Shown here in pieces: positions 5,537 to 6,295 of a stretch of DNA of 6,295 nucleotides (the first letter of the stretch is position 1; each line of letters opens with the position of its first letter). The notes under the pieces were generated by a model. It saw only the letters and a list, made by a program, of their open reading frames with translations, did not search any database and was not told where the DNA came from. The position numbers and the translations under genes were made by a program. This stretch comes from Sphingopyxis sp. (GTDB taxonomy: Bacteria; Pseudomonadota; Alphaproteobacteria; Sphingomonadales; Sphingomonadaceae): assembly GCA_012035435.1 (NCBI GenBank), contig JAAUPH010000145.1, forward strand, positions 1 through 6,295, read 5' to 3'.

Positions 5537-6295
5537 GGCGGTGTTCAGGTTGGCCAGGCCGATGCGCGTCCACCACTTGCCGCTGGTGACATCCAGCACC
5601 GCGCCGGTGTAGTTGGTGGGCGCCATGAAGTCGAACAGCAGGTTGTGCGTGATCAGCTTGTTGCCGGCGGGCAGTGTGAGTTCGTAGCCCGTCCAGTCGG
5701 GAATCTGACCCAGCCACAGGCGGGTTTGAAGGTCGGTCAACGGGATGGAGACCGAAGCCTCGTGCACGATGCTGCCGCCGTTGGTGAGCGCGCCGGTGCC
5801 GCGTTCCGGTGCCAGCGTCAGCTTCCACTTCGTGCCGCTTTCGGTTTCCTTGTCGAAGTCGATCACCAGCATGCCGAAGTAGCTGTTGTCGTAGGTGTAG
5901 CGCGCGCCTTCGCCGTTCAGGAAGACGAAGGTGCTGTTGTTCTGGCGCTTGTTGTAGATGTAGGTCGGGTCCATCTGGCCCGAGATCTTCAGGCCCTTGA
6001 AACCCTGGTCGGCGAAGTTGTCCTGCAGCGCCTCGGCCTTGACGGTGACACGGTTCAATTCACGCGCCTGCTCGGGCGTCTCGGCGGCGGCTGCCTGTGC
6101 GGGTTTGGCTTTGCCCGATCGTGGGTTCATCTCCTCGGGGCTGAACAACGCTTGCTCGGTGTTGTATTCGAGCGCGAGATCACCTGCGACGATGTTGTCG
6201 ATCAGCACACCGTGCAACTCGAGCTTCTCGTGTTCCACGAAGCAAGTCATGAGCTTGGAGTCCTTCACGGCGATGCGATCCACGCGCACGGGCAG
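5249..6295 (-). CDS. chimeric ORF: unknown piece + DUF3138-like piece + LipB C-terminus, running off the window
   Basis: A single frame enters from the right edge with no stop (LPVRVDR before a nominal GTG at 6289) and ends at a TAG at 5249. It carries three unlike parts: about 57 unidentified residues, about 190 residues of a DUF3138-like protein, and 95 residues of octanoyltransferase. The last join lies near 5536, where ...NTAR of one family and ARRAPGR of the other coincide. No known protein joins these domains. LipB here lacks its first half, so the ORF would not encode a working enzyme. As in the ORF at 1120, I take this as an assembly chimera; a real gene fusion is much less likely. 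The edge means the true start is not visible. Confidence 0.65.
   Translation of the reverse strand: MPVRVDRIAVKDSKLMTCFVEHEKLELHGVLIDNIVAGDLALEYNTEQALFSPEEMNPRSGKAKPAQAAAAETPEQARELNRVTVKAEALQDNFADQGFKGLKISGQMDPTYIYNKRQNNSTFVFLNGEGARYTYDNSYFGMLVIDFDKETESGTKWKLTLAPERGTGALTNGGSIVHEASVSIPLTDLQTRLWLGQIPDWTGYELTLPAGNKLITHNLLFDFMAPTNYTGAVLDVTSGKWWTRIGLANLNTARRAPGRIGIWTDDPFGREAKIGAIGVRVKRWVTLHGFAINAAPDLTHFTGIVPCGISEFPVTSLAALDKPCDFATLDAALAAHLPAFLDNIGAAS
5537..6118 (-). other. DUF3138-like (beta-proteobacterial) protein fragment
   Basis: The stretch starts with an Ala/Pro-rich linker ([17 protein letters not shown]) followed by [67 protein letters not shown] and [19 protein letters not shown]. These recall DUF3138, an outer-membrane, porin-like family of Burkholderiales with alternating beta strands and aromatic residues. 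The signal peptide and the N-terminal coiled coil expected for the family are missing, and the C-terminal strands are cut. The family name is from recall; the mismatch with LipB is certain. Confidence 0.6.
6119..6295 (-). other. unidentified coding segment cut by the window edge
   Basis: About 58 open codons ([46 protein letters not shown]) precede the DUF3138-like part. There is no signal peptide, although one would be expected if this were the true N-terminus of that family. I do not recognise the sequence; it may be a third source molecule in the chimera or the middle of another gene. Confidence 0.4.

Noticed and set aside
5268..6000. Arg/Cys/Ser-rich + strand ORFs opposite the LipB/DUF3138 frame
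   Set aside because: They are low-complexity shadows of the - strand coding sequence in GC-rich DNA, with no family motifs.

Overview
The window looks like a stretch of an alphaproteobacterial chromosome of the sphingomonad type (Sphingomonadaceae/Erythrobacteraceae), from about 1.72 to 5.54 kb. It is flanked on both sides by DNA that does not belong to it. The sphingomonad core is high in GC and tightly packed. Its proteins are of a kind I associate with that group: a C-terminal argF piece overlapping hslO (Hsp33), a small secreted DUF3617-like protein, queC-queE, a small lipoprotein and a C-terminal lipB piece.

Left part (1 to about 1430): the style is different, with a lower-GC intergenic region and unlike composition. 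It holds a possible C-terminal tail on + at the very edge, a membrane-anchored Sel1-repeat protein on - that is split by a frameshift, a divergent intergenic region with a sigma70-like promoter, and the start of an unidentified + gene. That gene reads without a stop into a homocysteine S-methyltransferase-like piece (about 1438-1728) and then into the C-terminus of ornithine carbamoyltransferase (about 1729-1986). One open frame therefore carries three unrelated partial proteins, and at least one join falls in a short stretch that fits both families. Right part (about 5537-6295): the - strand frame that ends as LipB is preceded by a beta-proteobacterial DUF3138-like segment and then by a further unidentified segment. 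The simplest reading is a chimeric metagenome assembly, not natural fusion genes.

How the intact genes work: hslO encodes a redox-activated holdase and follows argF with an overlapping stop/start. queC and queE overlap by 4 bases and catalyse successive steps towards preQ1, the precursor of queuosine in tRNA. lipB and the lipoprotein gene form a short - strand pair that converges on queE with a gap of only 7 bases. The lipoprotein gene carries a one-base frameshift.

The most interesting non-coding signal is a compact three-hairpin element at about 3450-3537, between the DUF3617-like gene and queC. It has a single-stranded CCTCCC (anti-Shine-Dalgarno) and ends in a very strong intrinsic terminator. 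It resembles the suhB/alpha-r8 family of alphaproteobacterial small RNAs. I found no CRISPR array, tRNA, rRNA, insertion sequence or convincing new multi-gene system.
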